Assembly: GCA_945877995.1 (NCBI GenBank)
Contig: CAMDXD010000053.1
Span: 1 to 14,453, forward strand
DNA: 14,453 nt
Origin: Bordetella parapertussis
Lineage (GTDB): Bacteria; Pseudomonadota; Gammaproteobacteria; Burkholderiales; CAIKXV01
Direction of reading: 5' to 3'
In this document: one piece after another, positions 1-6,419 of the stretch
How positions within the stretch are numbered: the first letter of the stretch is position 1
How the letters are laid out: the number at the start of each line of letters is the position of its first letter
The notes under the pieces: generated by a model
What the model saw: the letters and a program-made list of their open reading frames with translations, nothing else
What the model was told of the DNA's origin: nothing
The model's database searches: none
Translations under genes and position numbers: made by a program

Positions 1-373
1 AGAGCCCGGTCGGCTCGACGATCTCGCGGAAATGCAGGCGGATCACCTGCTGCGTCGCTTCGCCCTGCTTCAACGGCGTGAGCAACTCCCGGAAGAAGCC
101 GTGCATCAGCGCCGGCAGCGGTACCGTGCCCGGCTCGGGCATCGCACCCTGGCACTGTTCGCCCAGTGGTTCGAAGAAGGCCGCACGATACAGGCCTGCC
201 TTGTCGCCGAAGTAGTAGCCGACGGCGGAGACGTTTGCGCCGGCCGCCTGGGCGATGTCGCGCACGCTGGTGCGTTCGAAGCCTCTGGCGGCGAACAGTC
301 GCAATGCGGCGTACAGCAGTCTTTCGCGGGCCTGTGCGCCGTCGGAGCGTGCGGCCACGGTCGCTGGGGACAC
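1..373 (-). CDS. TetR-family transcriptional regulator, CecR-like (C-terminus beyond the left edge)
   Basis: The first 124 codons of a TetR-type DNA-binding repressor are visible, read from a GTG at 373 preceded by CCGGAG about 7 nt upstream. Residues from about 14 to 60 form the classic HTH domain: RERLLYAALRLFAARGFERT, then TSVRDIAQAAG, then NVSAVGYYFGDKAGLYRAAF, the recognition helix and helix 4 signature. The VGYYFGDKAGLY form resembles CecR/YbiH-type members that carry a DUF1956 ligand domain, but that domain lies mostly outside the window, so the subfamily is inferred. The region just upstream carries two palindromes of the kind expected for its own operators, implying autorepression. 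No in-frame ATG precedes the GTG, and an upstream TGA closes the frame. Regulated partners probably lie to the left, as no transporter adjoins it on this side. Confidence 0.9.
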   Translation of the reverse strand, partial: MSPATVAARSDGAQARERLLYAALRLFAARGFERTSVRDIAQAAGANVSAVGYYFGDKAGLYRAAFFEPLGEQCQGAMPEPGTVPLPALMHGFFRELLTPLKQGEATQQVIRLHFREIVEPTGL

Positions 374-391
374 GATCGACTCCGGATATAG

Positions 392-409
392 TTCAAACAA
401 TTGTTTGAA
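392..409. promoter_or_regulatory. Perfect palindrome, probable TetR operator O1
   Basis: TTCAAACAATTGTTTGAA is a perfect 18-bp inverted repeat; with the flanking bases at 391-410 it is perfect over 20 bp. It lies between the predicted -10 box and the GTG start of the TetR gene, covering the expected transcription start. Palindromes of this size in front of a tetR gene are the usual operator form. Binding is inferred. Confidence 0.8.
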
Positions 410-437
410 CTTTATTCAAACAATTTTTTGAAGTCAA
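409..437 (-). promoter_or_regulatory. Predicted sigma70-type promoter of the TetR gene
   Basis: On the minus strand TTGACT (437-432) is followed after exactly 17 bp by TAAAGT (414-409), a good -35/-10 pair. The spacer is filled by one inverted repeat and the start region by the other. The predicted transcript would begin near 402 and carry a leader of about 30 nt before the GTG. Confidence 0.6.
415..432. promoter_or_regulatory. Near-perfect palindrome, probable TetR operator O2
   Basis: TTCAAACAATTTTTTGAA differs from the neighbouring palindrome at 392-409 by a single base. The centres are 23 bp apart, a little over two helical turns. It occupies the spacer between the predicted -35 and -10 boxes of the TetR promoter, so occupancy should block RNA polymerase. 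Confidence 0.75.
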
Positions 438-513
438 ACGATCGCGCCTGACCAGCCGCCCGTGACCGGCAGCGGACCTTTCTTGCCGCAGCCGGGGAAA
501 CGCGGGAGGCCGC

Positions 514-1284
514 TCAGAACCGCCGGATCAGCGTCATGCGTTCGCCGTCGCGCTGCATCTCGACACGGTTGAGGAAGCTCATGCCGAGCAGGATCACCGG
601 CAGGTTGTCGCCTTCGTGCACCGAGGCGTCGACATTCGACAGCGTGATCTCGCCGATGCGTACGCTGGCCAGGGTCACCCGGTACACCGGCACCGTGCCG
701 TTGGCGGTCGAGGTCAAGCCACGCTGGCCCTGCATGAAGTTGATGCCGAGCCGCCGCGCGGTGGCGTTCGACATCGAGATGAAGGTCGCGCCGGTGTCGA
801 CCAGTACCTTCGCCGTCGAGCCGTTGATCTCGGCATTCGCCCAGAAATGCCCGCGGCCGTCCGAGACGAGGACGGCCTGCTGCCGGCCGGCGGTGGAGCG
901 CTGTGCAGCGATCGATTGCCCGATCGACAGGGTCTCGAGCCGGCCATTGACCTCGACCACCGCCTGCTGGCTGTTCGCCGAGACCAGGCGTACGCCCTCC
1001 GGTGTTGCCTGACCTGCCTTCAGCGTGCGCGGATTGCCGCCGTTGATCACCAGCACCGCGCTGTCGGAGAACAGGCCGATCACGTTCACGTCGACGCGAG
1101 CCGGCTGTGCCGACGCCAGACTGCAGATGCCTGGCAGCAGCGGCAGCAGCACAGACAACAGCACGGCCTGCCACGCGCGGCGCAGCCGGCGGCGGACTGG
1201 TGAGGCAGCGAGTAACTGCGTGCGGCACAGGCCTGGCCTGTCTGCGTGCAGGCGCACGATGCCTCGAGACCGATCGGCTGCCAT
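514..1284 (-). CDS. Retropepsin-like aspartic protease (clan AA, TIGR02281-like), secreted or membrane-anchored
   Basis: The protein is 256 aa. An arginine-rich stretch (RRRLRRAW, about residues 31-38) precedes a hydrophobic segment ending near SLASAQPA, which reads as a signal peptide or N-terminal anchor, so the enzyme should act outside the cytoplasmic membrane. The catalytic motif LVDTGATFISMS (Asp163 in this numbering) and the later VILLGMSFLNRVEMQRDGERMTLI are characteristic of single-domain, dimer-forming retropepsin-like proteases of proteobacteria. The central part has an SH3-like region before the catalytic domain (VNGRLETLSIGQSIAA). I chose the ATG at 1284 because AGGA lies about 6 nt upstream; an in-frame ATG at 1308 has no ribosome binding site and would overlap the start of the divergent amidotransferase remnant. 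The substrate is unknown. Confidence 0.85.
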   Translation of the reverse strand: MAADRSRGIVRLHADRPGLCRTQLLAASPVRRRLRRAWQAVLLSVLLPLLPGICSLASAQPARVDVNVIGLFSDSAVLVINGGNPRTLKAGQATPEGVRLVSANSQQAVVEVNGRLETLSIGQSIAAQRSTAGRQQAVLVSDGRGHFWANAEINGSTAKVLVDTGATFISMSNATARRLGINFMQGQRGLTSTANGTVPVYRVTLASVRIGEITLSNVDASVHEGDNLPVILLGMSFLNRVEMQRDGERMTLIRRF

Positions 1285-1306
1285 GGCGTTCCTGGAGGAC
1301 AGTTGC

Positions 1307-1560
1307 ATGAAAGCGGTCGCGATTTTCTGTCACGCCCGAACCAAGGGCCCAACCCATTTTGCCACGTTCCTCGATGCCCGCAGGTCAGTGGTGCCCGTAG
1401 GTCAGTGGTGCCCGAACCAGGTCTATGCGCTCGCCCCCACCTGGGCATGCAGTGCCATGTCGAGATGACCGAACAGATGGTGCGTGTCTGGGCACGTGGC
1501 GGCTGGCGCGAGATCGCCGACGGCCTCTATGTGCGCTGGATCTCCGGGCTCAAAGCCTGA
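1307..1560 (+). pseudogene. Internally deleted and frameshifted class I glutamine amidotransferase remnant
   Basis: The reading from the ATG at 1307 starts MKAVAIFCHARTKGPTHFATFLDAR, matching the N-terminus of GMP-synthase-like type 1 glutamine amidotransferases (pattern MKPVxIxRHxxxEGPGYFAxFLDARG). A strong GGAGG (1294-1298) sits 8 nt upstream. After about 26 codons it jumps to the far C-terminus of the family: QWCPNQVYALA, then, one frame over, PHLGMQCHVEMTEQMVRVWARGGWREIA, ending at a TGA at 1560. The intact family is about 230-250 aa, so some 150 codons, including the nucleophile Cys, are missing. The frame change falls in a run of five C (GCCCCCAC, near 1433-1438); six C would restore the family sequence. 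A 17-bp near-perfect tandem repeat lies at the deletion junction. The retained His-Val-Glu resembles the catalytic His/Glu, but no amidotransferase activity is expected. Confidence 0.75.
1376..1409. repeat. 17-bp tandem repeat at the pseudogene deletion junction
   Basis: GCCCGCAGGTCAGTGGT (1376-1392) is followed directly by GCCCGTAGGTCAGTGGT (1393-1409), with one mismatch, and then by a third partial start GCCCGA. It lies exactly where the amidotransferase remnant passes from N-terminal to C-terminal family sequence. A 10-bp echo, GCCCGAACCA, occurs at 1334-1343 and 1410-1419. Confidence 0.85.
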
Positions 1561-1575
1561 CCGGCAGCGCCCGGC

Positions 1576-2067
1576 TCAGTCGCGGAAGTTCTCGAACTGC
1601 ACCGGATAGTCAGTGATGCTCTTCTTCACCAGCGCGATGGCCTCCTGCAGGTTATCGCGCTTGGCCCCCGATACCCGGACCGCATCGCCCTGGATGCTGC
1701 CCTGCACCTTCATCTTGCTGTCCTTGAGCAGCTTCACGATCTCCTTGGCGCGCGGGGCTTCGATACCGGTGCGCACCGTCACCACCTGCTTGGCCTTGTT
1801 GCCGCCTACCTTCTGCAGGTCGCCGTTCTCGAGGCAGCGGATGTCGACGCCGCGCTTCGTGAGCTTGCCGATCAGGACATCGCGAACCTGCTCGACCTTG
1901 AACTCGTCATCGGCGAACAGCGTGAGCGTCTTCTCTTTCTCGTTCCACTCGACGCGCGCATCCGAGCCCTTGAAGTCGAAGCGGTTGGTGATTTCCTTGT
2001 TGGCCTGGTCGAGGGCGTTGTTCACTTCGACCTGGTTGACTTCCGAGACGATGTCGAATGAGGGCAT
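1576..2067 (-). CDS. yajQ: YajQ family nucleotide-binding protein
   Basis: The 163-aa product has the same length as E. coli YajQ and is collinear with it: MPSFDIVSEVNQVEVNNALDQ at the N-terminus, ITNRFDFKGSDARVEW in the middle, GIEAPRAKEIVKLLKDSKMKV in the second half, and VSGAKRDNLQEAIALVKK with a DYPVQFENFRD C-terminus. The family has two ferredoxin-like domains and binds nucleotides; a Xanthomonas member has been reported as a cyclic-di-GMP effector, but a role here is not shown. The ATG at 2067 gives the conserved MPSFDIVSE start; longer in-frame readings add non-conserved sequence. The gene converges on the amidotransferase remnant with a 15-bp gap and lies 76 bp downstream of the DUF4394 gene on the same strand. 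No rho-independent terminator was seen at its end. Confidence 0.95.
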   Translation of the reverse strand: MPSFDIVSEVNQVEVNNALDQANKEITNRFDFKGSDARVEWNEKEKTLTLFADDEFKVEQVRDVLIGKLTKRGVDIRCLENGDLQKVGGNKAKQVVTVRTGIEAPRAKEIVKLLKDSKMKVQGSIQGDAVRVSGAKRDNLQEAIALVKKSITDYPVQFENFRD

Positions 2068-2143
2068 GGCTGGCTTCGTTCCAGGAGAAATTCCGACGCC
2101 ATTGTAGCGCCCGTGAACCGCCGGGTTGCAGCCGATTGCATTC

Positions 2144-3061
2144 TCAAGGCCGTGCAGCGGACGCTGGTGGGGGCGGCGGTGCGATGGCGATCGCGGTGAC
2201 CGCCGCGTCGAATGCAATCCGGCCCAGGGGGTGAACCGCGGCACTGGCCAGGTCGATTCGGAAGAGCTCGCTGCGGTCATCCCGGGACACGCACAGCAGC
2301 GCGGCCTGCATGTTGCTCACATCGAGTGAAACCGGACCGTCTCCGAGGTCCAGGGCGAGCGTGGCAACCGCATGCAGCTGCCCGCTCTCGGGTGGCAGCT
2401 GGCGCAATGCGCGCGGCGGCGAGCCCTGCACCACCAGGGTGCGTGCGCGGCGATCGATCGCGTAGTGTGTCGTGGTGGCCGGGCGGCGTCCGGACGCGGG
2501 CCGGTGCACGGCGGCTGCCGCGACAAGCTGCGGTGCCGTGCCGCGCTGGAACTCACCAGCCGCGTAGTGCAGTTCGGAATCGGACTGCAGGCCCGGAGTG
2601 ATCGGATCGCCATCCACCGGCAGCCCGTTGTCCGGATCGATCCGGAGGTTATGCCCTCCTGCGGTGACCAGTCGGATGCGATCCGACTGCGGGTCGAAGT
2701 GGAAGCCGACGTCATCGGCCGCGAGCGTGCGCAGGCGCCCGGGGCCTACCGGCTCCGCGATCGCGGTTGCGGTGTCGATCACGTAGAGCTGGCCGGCGCT
2801 GCCCAGCGCATAAAGCTTGCCGCTGGACGGCCGGAAGTCCAGCCCGACGACTTGTTCTCCGGGCTGCAGGCCCGAGATCGGACGGAAATCGGCGATGCGA
2901 TCGGGCGCGCCCGCGTTGAAGCGCAGCAACTGGTTCGATCGGGTGGTCGCAAACACCGTTTCCGGGCGTGGCCCGTCGACATGCATCGCCGCGCAGCCCG
3001 ACAGCAGCGCGGCGATCGTCATCAGCGTTGCACGCAGCGCACGATATACACCCGTTGCCAT
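2144..3061 (-). CDS. DUF4394-domain lipoprotein
   Basis: The product is 305 aa. A short basic N-terminus and hydrophobic stretch end in the lipobox LLSGC, with Cys23 followed by Ala, which predicts a lipid-anchored protein sorted to the outer membrane. The rest matches the DUF4394 pattern: TVFATTRSNQLLRFNAGAPD, then GLQPGEQVVGLDFRPSSGKLYALGSAGQLYVID, then GFHFDPQSDRIRLVTAGGHNLRID, and later a region resembling LxDVSNMQ..LLCVSRDDRSELFRIDLAS. The repeated strand-rich units suggest a beta-propeller-like fold. The function of the family is unknown. AGGAGG lies 4 nt before the ATG at 3061, so the start is well supported. The C-terminus is Pro/Ala-rich. It may be co-transcribed with yajQ downstream. 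Confidence 0.85.
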   Translation of the reverse strand: MATGVYRALRATLMTIAALLSGCAAMHVDGPRPETVFATTRSNQLLRFNAGAPDRIADFRPISGLQPGEQVVGLDFRPSSGKLYALGSAGQLYVIDTATAIAEPVGPGRLRTLAADDVGFHFDPQSDRIRLVTAGGHNLRIDPDNGLPVDGDPITPGLQSDSELHYAAGEFQRGTAPQLVAAAAVHRPASGRRPATTTHYAIDRRARTLVVQGSPPRALRQLPPESGQLHAVATLALDLGDGPVSLDVSNMQAALLCVSRDDRSELFRIDLASAAVHPLGRIAFDAAVTAIAIAPPPPPASAARP

Positions 3062-3161
3062 GAAACCTCCTGGATGAAACCCCGGGTAAAGATACGCGGA
3101 GTTTGTCCGGGATGTAAGGCGGGTTGGCCGGGTGCCTTTCTGCGTCGGTTCGTGTCGGCAC

Positions 3162-4427
3162 TCAGTCGAACAGGGTGCGGTTGGTTCCGGTACTGTCGTC
3201 GGCTGGCAGGGCGAGGCCCGACGGCTGCGCCGGGCAGAGGCCTCCGATGCGCACGCCGATCAGGCGCAGGCGTTGCTGCAGCGGTGCCCGCTTCAGGCAC
3301 TCGCCAGCGGCGCGCCGGATGGTTCGTGCATCCTGCGTCGCGTGGTCGATCGTGCGGTCACGCGTGACCTGGCTGAAGTCGTCGAAGCGCAGCTTCAGTC
3401 CGATGGTGCGGCCTGCGTAGCCCTTGCGCCGAAGATCTTCCGCGACCTTCTCGCACAGGCTGGTGAACAGCGCCGACAAGGTTGCCCGGTCGCGCACCGC
3501 ATGCAGGTCGCGCTCGAAGGTGGTCTCGCGGCTGATCGACTTCGGCGCGCTGAAGGTCACTACCGGACGCTCGTCGCGCCCGTGCGCGGCCTCGTGCAGC
3601 CAGCGGCCGAAGCTGCGCCCGAATCGCTCGACCAGCCAGCCTGGATCGGCGGCCGCCAGTTCGCCGATGGTTCGGATGCCCAGGGTCTCCAGCCTGGCGC
3701 CGGCCTTGGGCCCGATGCCGTTGATCGTGCGCACCGCCAGCGGCCAGATGCGTGCCGGGACATCGGCTGCGGTGAGCACGGTGATGCCGCCCGGCTTGTG
3801 CAGGTCGGATGCGATCTTGGACAGCAGCTTGTTGGGCGTGACGCCGATCGAGCAGGACAGCCCGGTCGCGGTGAGAACCGCCGCCTGCAGTCGTGCCGCA
3901 AGCGCGGCAGCCGCGCGCCATCCATCAGGCTCTTCGGCCAGCAGCGGCGTGAAGTCGATGTAGATCTCGTCGATGCCGCGATCCTCGATCGCGGGCGCAA
4001 GTGCGCGCACCGCGTCCTTGAACAGGCGCGAGTAGTGTCGGTAGCGATCGAAGTCCGCAGGCAGCAGCCGTGCGTCGGGTGCGAGCCGTGCCGCCTTCAT
4101 CAGTCCCATGCCCGAGTGCAGGCCCAGCGCGCGCGCCTCGTAGGTGGCGGTGGTGATCACGCCGCGGCCAGCATAGTCGCGCAGCACCGCAACCACGCCA
4201 TCGTCGACGGGCGCGCCAGCCGGGCCCTGCATGCCGGGCTCGATGCGCCGGCGTCCACCGATCACCACCGGCAGCCCGCGCAGTTCCGGATGGCGCAGCA
4301 GTTCGACCGCTGCGTAGAACGCATCCATGTCGAGGTGGGCGATGATGCGTGGCGCCGGCCAGGCGCCAGGGTCGTCCGGCAGCCGATGTGTGTCGGCGCA
4401 TGCCGGCCGGCCGGTCGTCTCAGGCAT
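3162..4427 (-). CDS. dinB: DNA polymerase IV (Y-family translesion polymerase)
   Basis: This 421-aa protein is a complete Y-family polymerase that copies damaged templates with low fidelity. Palm motifs are intact: HLDMDAFYAAVE with metal-binding Asp33, and GIDEIYIDF with Asp153 and Glu154. The finger-region motif TATYEARALGLHSGM, the SCSIGVTPNKLLSKIASDLHKPGG stretch and the helix-hairpin-helix thumb INGIGPKAGARLETLGIRTIGEL follow, then the little-finger domain with SISRETTFERDL. The last residues, NRTLFD, resemble a beta-clamp binding motif. Between residues about 58 and 89 there is an insert of some 20 residues compared with E. coli DinB, and a 28-residue N-terminal extension. The ATG overlaps the stop of the upstream transporter by 8 nt (ATGCCTGA), indicating translational coupling. 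No LexA box was seen near it. Confidence 0.96.
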   Translation of the reverse strand: MPETTGRPACADTHRLPDDPGAWPAPRIIAHLDMDAFYAAVELLRHPELRGLPVVIGGRRRIEPGMQGPAGAPVDDGVVAVLRDYAGRGVITTATYEARALGLHSGMGLMKAARLAPDARLLPADFDRYRHYSRLFKDAVRALAPAIEDRGIDEIYIDFTPLLAEEPDGWRAAAALAARLQAAVLTATGLSCSIGVTPNKLLSKIASDLHKPGGITVLTAADVPARIWPLAVRTINGIGPKAGARLETLGIRTIGELAAADPGWLVERFGRSFGRWLHEAAHGRDERPVVTFSAPKSISRETTFERDLHAVRDRATLSALFTSLCEKVAEDLRRKGYAGRTIGLKLRFDDFSQVTRDRTIDHATQDARTIRRAAGECLKRAPLQQRLRLIGVRIGGLCPAQPSGLALPADDSTGTNRTLFD

Positions 4428-5337
4428 CCTGCGCGCCTGCCTTCGCGTTCGCGCCTTCGCCTGGTCGGGTGCGCCGGTCGGCGAACACCCAGGGCGCAGC
4501 GAGGATCAGCACGCCGCCGATCAGGTCGGGCGCGCGCAGCTCCGCTGCGCCGGCGAGCCAGGACGACCCCGATGCCACGAGCACTTCCGTGAGCATGATC
4601 ACCGCCGTCACGTTCGCGGGCAGGCGCGCGGCACCGTACTGCAGCCCGAGGTTGGCGAGCAGGAACAGCACGGACCACAGCGCGAGCGTAGCCAGTGCGC
4701 CGCTCGCGCCCAGCACCGGCCAGCCGATGGCGCCGCCCGCCGACAGCAGCGCGGCTGCGGCCACGGGCAGCACCACTGCGCCGCACAGCATCGACAGCGT
4801 GCGCGCGGCTTCGCCGTTCGAGGCGAGCTTGCGCAGCAAGACGTTGTTCAGCGCGAAGGCCGCACCGCCGACGATCGCCATCCAGTCGGGCAGGCTGCGC
4901 GGCAGCGGCAGGCCCATTCCGGGTTCGTACAGCACCAGCATCGCCCCGACGAAGCCGGTGGCGATGCGCGCGAACGCGCGCCCGGTGAACGGTTCGCCGA
5001 GCAGCCAGCGCGCAAGCAGCACCGCCCAGATCGGCATCAGGTAGAACAGCAGCACCACGCGCACCACGTCGCCGATCGCCACCGCACTGTTGAACAGCGC
5101 ATTGGTGAGCCCGGAGGCCAGCGCCAGCCAGAGCAGGCCGGTACCCTGCAGGCATTCGCGCAGCGCGACCGGGCGTGCCACCGCCAGCGCGATGGCAGCC
5201 ACCGCGTAGATGGCGCCGGTCGCCCAGAGCGGATGGATGCCGTCGCCGGACAGCGACCGGAACGGAATCCAGGACAGGCCCCAGACCGTGGAGTTGGCGA
5301 GCAGGCCGGCAACGGCGAGCCAGAGTGCGGACTTCAT
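4420..5337 (-). CDS. EamA/DMT-family transporter (RhaT-like permease)
   Basis: The product is 305 aa and is almost entirely hydrophobic, with about ten predicted membrane helices arranged as two EamA repeats. The first repeat runs from MKSALWLAVAGLLANSTVWG through VVLLFYLMPIWAVLLARWLLGE; the second starts near PDWMAIVGGAAFALNNVLLRK and includes ANVTAVIMLTEVLVASGSSWLAG. These carriers export or import small metabolites such as amino acids or nucleotides; the substrate is not evident. I chose the ATG at 5337 because the first helix begins there; a longer in-frame reading to 5427 adds Cys/Arg-rich sequence that would overlap the divergent gene's leader. GGA lies only about 5 nt upstream, a weak ribosome binding site. 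Its 3' end overlaps the dinB start, so the two form one transcription unit. Confidence 0.88.
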   Translation of the reverse strand: MKSALWLAVAGLLANSTVWGLSWIPFRSLSGDGIHPLWATGAIYAVAAIALAVARPVALRECLQGTGLLWLALASGLTNALFNSAVAIGDVVRVVLLFYLMPIWAVLLARWLLGEPFTGRAFARIATGFVGAMLVLYEPGMGLPLPRSLPDWMAIVGGAAFALNNVLLRKLASNGEAARTLSMLCGAVVLPVAAAALLSAGGAIGWPVLGASGALATLALWSVLFLLANLGLQYGAARLPANVTAVIMLTEVLVASGSSWLAGAAELRAPDLIGGVLILAAPWVFADRRTRPGEGANAKAGAQDA

Positions 5338-5397
5338 GTTCCGAGGGTACCGCGCCGGGCACCCGCTGCAGCCGTTTCGGCTACAGTCGGCGGCACG

Positions 5398-5439
5398 ATG
5401 GTTCAGACGACACGCCCGCAGCAGCAACAGCCGCGATGA
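5398..5439 (+). CDS. Possible 13-codon leader ORF upstream of the AEC carrier
   Basis: An ATG at 5398 opens MVQTTRPQQQQPR and stops at TGA 5437-5439, which overlaps the AEC gene's ATG as ATGA. It is Gln- and Arg-rich (four consecutive Gln). Neither this ORF nor the AEC gene has a clear Shine-Dalgarno sequence. The overlap geometry would suit translational coupling, but so short a frame could arise by chance. Confidence 0.25.
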   Translation: MVQTTRPQQQQPR

Positions 5440-6419
5440 TCGACCTTGCCCGGATCAGCTCGCTGGCGGTCGAGGTGATGCTGCCGCTGTCGCTGCTGGT
5501 CGCGGCCGGTGGCCTGTGGCCGCGCTGGTTTCCGGACACCCCGGTCGAGTGGCTGCGCAACCAGCTGTCGCGGCTGACGATGTACCTGTTCTACCCGGCG
5601 ATCCTGTTCTCGGTGGCGATGGTCACGCCGATCAGCCGCGAACTGCTCGCGGTCCCGCTGGTGACCGCGTTCGCTGCCGGAGTCGGCGGGCTGTGCGCCT
5701 GGGCGCTGCTGTATCGCACCCGGTTCGGCGCCCGGCTGCCGCGGCGCACGCGCGCGGTGCTGGTGATCGGCGCGATGTTCGGCAACACCTTCAACATCGG
5801 CGTGCCGGTGCTGCTGTTCCTGCATGGCGAGGACGCGCTGCGCTACGCAGTGTTCAACGACATGCTGATGGTGATGCCGCTGGTATGGAGCCTCGGCGTC
5901 TGGATCTGCACCCGGCTGGGCGTCGACCGGCCCGAGGCGGCGCCTGCGCAGGGCCATGCACCGCGCCCGAACGTGTTCACCGTGATGATGTCGATGCCAC
6001 CGATCTGGGCATTCATCGCCGGTGCCATGCTGCAGCAGACCGGGCTGGTCTACGAGCCGGTGGTCAATGCCGCGCGCATGATCGGCCAGCCGACGATCCC
6101 GGTGATGCTGTTCGTGCTCGGCCTGACCATCCCGTGGCATGCGCTGACCCCGAAGCGCGAAGTGCTGGCGGCCACCGCGATCAAGCTGCTGTTGGTGCCG
6201 GTCGTGGCGTGGGCGCTCGGGCCACTGTTCTTCGCGGCACCGGGCGATGCCCAGTACTCGGCCACCGTGCTCGCGGCGGTGCCGGGCATGCTGACCCTGC
6301 TGATGCTGGCCGACCGCTTCGACCTCGATGCGTCCGAGGCCGCGCTGTTCATCGGCTGGAGCACCATCGTGTTCTGGCTCACCCTGCCGGTGCTGCTGGG
6401 GCTGGGCGTCGTGCGTTGA
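5436..6419 (+). CDS. AEC-family (auxin efflux carrier-type) transporter
   Basis: The 327-aa product is a polytopic inner-membrane protein with about ten helices in two bundles. Recognisable AEC features are the N-terminal LSRLTMYLFYPAILFSVAM, the VIGAMFGNTFNIGVPVLLFLHG crossover-type motif (F-G-N-T-x-N-x-G-x-P), and the C-terminal half with GQPTIPVMLFVLGLTIP and ATVLAAVPGMLTLLMLADRF. Family members export or take up organic acids such as malate or malonate, driven by ion gradients; the substrate here is unknown. The ATG at 5436 places the first helix at the N-terminus, but there is no good ribosome binding site upstream. It diverges from the EamA gene (98-bp gap) and converges on the decarboxylase-family gene, overlapping its 3' end by 41 bp. 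Confidence 0.9.
   Translation: MIDLARISSLAVEVMLPLSLLVAAGGLWPRWFPDTPVEWLRNQLSRLTMYLFYPAILFSVAMVTPISRELLAVPLVTAFAAGVGGLCAWALLYRTRFGARLPRRTRAVLVIGAMFGNTFNIGVPVLLFLHGEDALRYAVFNDMLMVMPLVWSLGVWICTRLGVDRPEAAPAQGHAPRPNVFTVMMSMPPIWAFIAGAMLQQTGLVYEPVVNAARMIGQPTIPVMLFVLGLTIPWHALTPKREVLAATAIKLLLVPVVAWALGPLFFAAPGDAQYSATVLAAVPGMLTLLMLADRFDLDASEAALFIGWSTIVFWLTLPVLLGLGVVR

Noticed and set aside
434..1357. A 307-codon minus-strand frame overlapping the aspartic protease
   Set aside because: It is the out-of-phase frame of the protease; only its final CGKKGPL stretch deserved separate mention.
3132..4592. A 486-codon plus-strand open frame opposite dinB
   Set aside because: It is a shadow of the polymerase gene, with no domain signature and a long Arg-rich tail.
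5382..5387. TACAGT as a -10 box upstream of the AEC gene, and again at 13151-13156 upstream of the second Bug gene
   Set aside because: No acceptable -35 hexamer lies 16-18 bp upstream of either, so they were not listed as promoters.
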